Assembly (NCBI GenBank): GCA_035319065.1
Contig: DATHDM010000031.1
Span: 1 to 8,604, forward strand
Length of the DNA: 8,604 nucleotides
Source: DASPRM01 sp035319065
Lineage (GTDB): Bacteria; Acidobacteriota; Terriglobia; Terriglobales; Acidobacteriaceae
Direction: 5' to 3'
The position numbers and the translations under genes are program-made. Shown here piece after piece: positions 6,123-8,604 of this stretch (position 1 is the stretch's first letter; each line of letters opens with the position of its first letter). The notes under the pieces were generated by a model. It was not told where the DNA came from. It saw nothing but the letters and a program-made list of their open reading frames with translations, and did no database searches.

Positions 6123-8033
6123 CTACCGCTCCGTCTTGAACTCAGCGGGGGCAAACGGGTGGGGAGCGGAGGGTCCCTCGCCGACATCCACCTGCTCGAA
6201 CGTCTTGCCCTTGAGGGCCGAAGACACCGCCGCATCCATCATGAGTTCCGCCAGGTTCGTGGTGCCCTGGTTCAGAGCATCGATGGCTTTGCGCATCGCG
6301 GCGTAGTCGTCGCCATCCATCACGGCGCGCAGACCCTTCTCCAGCTTCTCAACCTGTTTGCGCTCATCGGAAGTGAGCTGCTGCCAGCCCGGACCGGATC
6401 GCCCCTTAGCCAGGGCAGCCAGGATGGTATTGGCTTCGTTGCGGGCCTCGATCACCTGGCGGCGGCGGAAATCCTCCTCGGCATTGTCGAAGGAATCCAG
6501 AATCATGCTTTCGACCTGATCGTCAGTGAGGCCGTAGCTGGGCTGAACTTCGATCTCCGCTTCCTTGCCGCTGCGCTGCTCGCGAGCCGAGACGTGCAGG
6601 ATGCCGTTGGCGTCGATCAGGAACTTGACTTCAATACGCGGCAGGCCGGCGGGCATGGGAGGAATGCCTTTCAAGTCGAAGCGCGCCAGGGAGCGGCAAT
6701 CGGCTGCCAGCTCGCGCTCTCCCTGAAGCACGTGAATGGCGACGTTCGCCTGGCCATCGACGCCGGTGGTGAAGTGTTCGGTAGCCGATGCAGGAATGGT
6801 TGAATTGCGATGAATGATCCTGGCGACCACGCCGCCCAGGGCTTCGATGCCGAGGGAAAGCGGGGTGACGTCAAGCAACAGCATCTCCTGGGTTGCCTGG
6901 GAACCACCCGCCAGGATGTTCGCTTGCACGGCCGCTCCCAGGGCCACAACCTCGTCCGGGTTCAGCTCCGAATGGGGGACACGAAGAAACAATTCCTCAA
7001 CCAACTGGCGGACCCGCGGAATGCGCGTGGAGCCACCAACGAGAACAACCTCTTCGATCTGCTCGGGACGCAGGCCTGCATCCTTGAGCGCCTGCCTGCA
7101 GGGGGCGACGGTGCGCTGGAAAATCGGCTCCGCCAGCTCGATGAACTTCTCGCGGCTGATGGTGCGCTGGTAGGGCTTGCCGCCGGGCAGGGTCACGTCA
7201 AGACTGACTTCCGGCTCCGACGACAGCCGGATCTTTGCCTCGATCACCGCCTTGCGAATCGCCTGCACGGTCTCGGCATGGCGCCGGAGATCCATGCCCA
7301 GATCGCCCTGGATATCATCGAGGGCGATGGTGATCAGGCGATTGTCGATATCGTCGCCGCCCAGGTGGGTGTCGCCGTTCGTGGCGATGACTTCAAAAAT
7401 TCCGTCGTGCAGCTTCAGAATGGAGATGTCGAAGGTGCCGCCACCCAAATCGTAAACCGCGATGATGCCGTTCTTCTTCTTATCCAGCCCGTAGGCCAGG
7501 GAGGCGGCCGTGGGCTCGTTGACGAGACGCAGAACCTCAAGTCCGGCGATGCGGCCTGCGTCCTTGGTGGCCTGGCGCTGCGCATCGTTGAAGTAAGCCG
7601 GAACGGTGATCACCGCTTTGCGCACCGGGGCTCCGAAGTAGCGCTCGGCGTTGCGGCGGAGTTGGCGAAGGATGAAGGCAGAAATCTCGGGCGGCGTGAA
7701 GTCCTTATCGCCGAGCTTGATGCGCAGGACTTCGCCGGGCTGGAGGTCCTCGGCAAGGCGGAAGGGGAAGAGCTTGAGTTCATCCTGGATATCCTCAACG
7801 CCGCGCCCCATCAGCCGCTTGACCGAATAGACAGCTCTTTCGGGAGTTTCAATCAGGAGCGTGCGGGCAAGATTGCCGACGACGATCTGTCCCTGGGGAT
7901 CGATCGCCACCACCGAGGGAACCAGATTGGAGCCGTCCTCGCCCGGAATGACCAGCGGCTCGTCGCCTTGCATGTAGGCTACAAGCGAGTTGGTAGTTCC
8001 GAGATCGATTCCGACTACGCGTTCTTCAGACAT
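6123..8033 (-). CDS. hscA: Fe-S protein assembly chaperone HscA (Hsp70 family)
   Basis: A 636-residue Hsp70. The nucleotide-binding domain (about 1-380) has VGIDLGTTNS (7-16), VPAYFNDAQRQATKDAG, NEPTAASLAYGLD, DLGGGTFD (195-202) and VGGSTRIP (332-339). The interdomain linker is LLLD (385-388), then the substrate-binding domain with VTPLSLGIEALGG, DLKGIPPMPAGLPRIEV and PSYGLTDDQVESM. The IPPM..G and PSYGLTDDQ segments, and the short C-terminus without a DnaK-type EEV tail, mark HscA rather than DnaK. HscA uses ATP to act on the IscU scaffold (LPPVK motif), with HscB as its J-partner, to release Fe-S clusters to target proteins. The start was placed at ATG 8033-8031 (MSEERVVG); a TTG three codons upstream is the alternative, and neither has a good SD. 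hscB ends 55 bp upstream and fdx begins 38 bp downstream. Confidence 0.97.
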   Translation of the reverse strand: MSEERVVGIDLGTTNSLVAYMQGDEPLVIPGEDGSNLVPSVVAIDPQGQIVVGNLARTLLIETPERAVYSVKRLMGRGVEDIQDELKLFPFRLAEDLQPGEVLRIKLGDKDFTPPEISAFILRQLRRNAERYFGAPVRKAVITVPAYFNDAQRQATKDAGRIAGLEVLRLVNEPTAASLAYGLDKKKNGIIAVYDLGGGTFDISILKLHDGIFEVIATNGDTHLGGDDIDNRLITIALDDIQGDLGMDLRRHAETVQAIRKAVIEAKIRLSSEPEVSLDVTLPGGKPYQRTISREKFIELAEPIFQRTVAPCRQALKDAGLRPEQIEEVVLVGGSTRIPRVRQLVEELFLRVPHSELNPDEVVALGAAVQANILAGGSQATQEMLLLDVTPLSLGIEALGGVVARIIHRNSTIPASATEHFTTGVDGQANVAIHVLQGERELAADCRSLARFDLKGIPPMPAGLPRIEVKFLIDANGILHVSAREQRSGKEAEIEVQPSYGLTDDQVESMILDSFDNAEEDFRRRQVIEARNEANTILAALAKGRSGPGWQQLTSDERKQVEKLEKGLRAVMDGDDYAAMRKAIDALNQGTTNLAELMMDAAVSSALKGKTFEQVDVGEGPSAPHPFAPAEFKTER

Positions 8034-8038
8034 ATGAA

Positions 8039-8059
8039 GCAATTCGCAATCAGCAATCA
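8039..8059. repeat. Short tandem heptamer repeat just upstream of hscA
   Basis: Three heptamers follow one another on the plus strand: GCAATTC (8039-8045), GCAATCA (8046-8052), GCAATCA (8053-8059). The last two are identical and the first differs at its last two positions. In the sense of hscA the array occupies positions about -6 to -26 from the ATG, where the SD would normally be. Confidence 0.5.
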
Positions 8060-8088
8060 GCCACAGCTGCCGATGCTGACAATTCCTG

Positions 8089-8604
8089 CTAGCCCTCCAA
8101 CACCTCGTTTACATCGCGAACGAGGTTCCGTATGTAAGAGCGCCGATTCAGCAGGCCGACCATCGTGTCGCGGACCTTGCGCCGCTCGCCCGAGGTATCC
8201 TGGCCGCTTTCGGCGCGGGTGATCAGCGTGTCCCACTCCGCCCAGTAACCCTGCAGCTCTTGAAAGAGGGCGTCGAACTTTTCTTCCAGATGCTGCCTGG
8301 TCTGCGCGAGCTGGCGCGCGAGGTCCTGATCCACGTCGCCGGCCTTTTTGTTCATGCGCGCCTCTTCCAGCTGCATGTTGAGTTCAAAAACCTCTTCGAG
8401 CAACTCGGGAGGAACCACCTGCTTCTTGACCTGTCCGGAGGCCCGCGCCTGATCGGTGGCGGTCTTCGATTGCTCCTCCAACTGCACGCCCTCCAGCTTC
8501 AGGAGGTATTCCGTCCGCGTGATGGGGTCCTTCAGCGTCCGATAAGCGTCGTTCAGCTGGGAGCTCTTTTGCAGGCTCCAGCCCTGCTCCTCGGCCGATG
8601 ACCG
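8089..8604 (-). CDS. hscB: Fe-S assembly co-chaperone HscB (J-domain protein), N-terminus cut by window edge
   Basis: The frame is open from the right edge to a TAG at 8091-8089, giving 171 residues and no start codon in view. The visible part opens with the end of a J-domain: SSQLNDAYRTLKDPITRTEY (15-34) then LLKLEG, corresponding to the INDAWQTL..P..RAEYLL segment of HscB. The HPD tripeptide that stimulates the Hsp70 ATPase must lie beyond the window. The remainder is the helical C-terminal domain that binds IscU: a charged linker, the LLEEVFELNMQLEEAR helix, and a HLEEKFDALFQEL...W helix pair rich in Glu, Lys and Gln. It ends in SYIRNLVRDVNEVLEG, also usual for HscB. It precedes hscA by 55 bp in the classical hscBA order; iscS, iscU and iscA are expected further upstream outside the window. 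Confidence 0.93.
   Translation of the reverse strand, partial: RSSAEEQGWSLQKSSQLNDAYRTLKDPITRTEYLLKLEGVQLEEQSKTATDQARASGQVKKQVVPPELLEEVFELNMQLEEARMNKKAGDVDQDLARQLAQTRQHLEEKFDALFQELQGYWAEWDTLITRAESGQDTSGERRKVRDTMVGLLNRRSYIRNLVRDVNEVLEG

Noticed and set aside
6810..8222. A 470-codon open frame on the plus strand opposite hscA
   Set aside because: It is antisense to a full-length, motif-complete Hsp70 and shows no recognisable domain. Long antisense frames are expected in GC-rich coding DNA.
1..8604. An undescribed defence, mobile or RNA system
   Set aside because: Every sizeable frame on either strand is either a known housekeeping or metabolic family or an antisense shadow. No CRISPR-like spaced repeats, transposase, integrase, toxin-antitoxin pair or tRNA was seen.

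Overview
This 8.6 kb window reads as ordinary, densely packed chromosomal DNA of a GC-rich free-living bacterium. The best guess for its origin is Acidobacteriota. That rests on the general look of the proteins and on an intergenic repeat of the GTCATCCTGAGCG type, which I remember as common in such genomes. It is an inference; no rRNA or other taxonomic marker is present. A proteobacterial-like lineage is not excluded, because the ISC genes follow the E. coli order.

Left part, minus strand (1-1587): the N-terminal 178 codons of an isocitrate lyase/PEP mutase superfamily enzyme run off the left edge. Upstream of it, on the same strand, is a complete 10-TM EamA/DMT-type exporter. A 474 bp gene-free region (1588-2061) separates this divergent pair from the plus-strand genes. 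It contains a perfect TATAAT box and a T6 tract that could be a leader terminator.

Middle, plus strand (2062-5219): a class III PLP aminotransferase (GabT/ArgD-like) is followed by a strong 10 bp hairpin. Next come a YraN/UPF0102 nuclease-fold protein and, 36 bp later, a GalT-family nucleotidylyltransferase. The latter has an HSHSQ active-site motif and a C-terminal half like plant ADP-glucose phosphorylase.

Right part, minus strand (5308-8604): the 3' half of an ISC iron-sulfur assembly operon in the order hscB (5' end cut by the window edge), hscA, fdx, iscX. HscB (J-protein) delivers the IscU scaffold to HscA (Hsp70), Fdx supplies electrons, and IscX modulates the cysteine desulfurase and iron supply. 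iscS, iscU and iscA are expected just beyond the right edge. A REP-like repeat lies between fdx and iscX, and a short heptamer repeat lies between hscB and hscA where the hscA ribosome binding site would be expected.

I found no mobile element, CRISPR array, tRNA, rRNA or clearly undescribed multi-gene system. The points most worth a second look are the substrate of the GalT-like enzyme, the intergenic repeats, and the SD-less hscA start.
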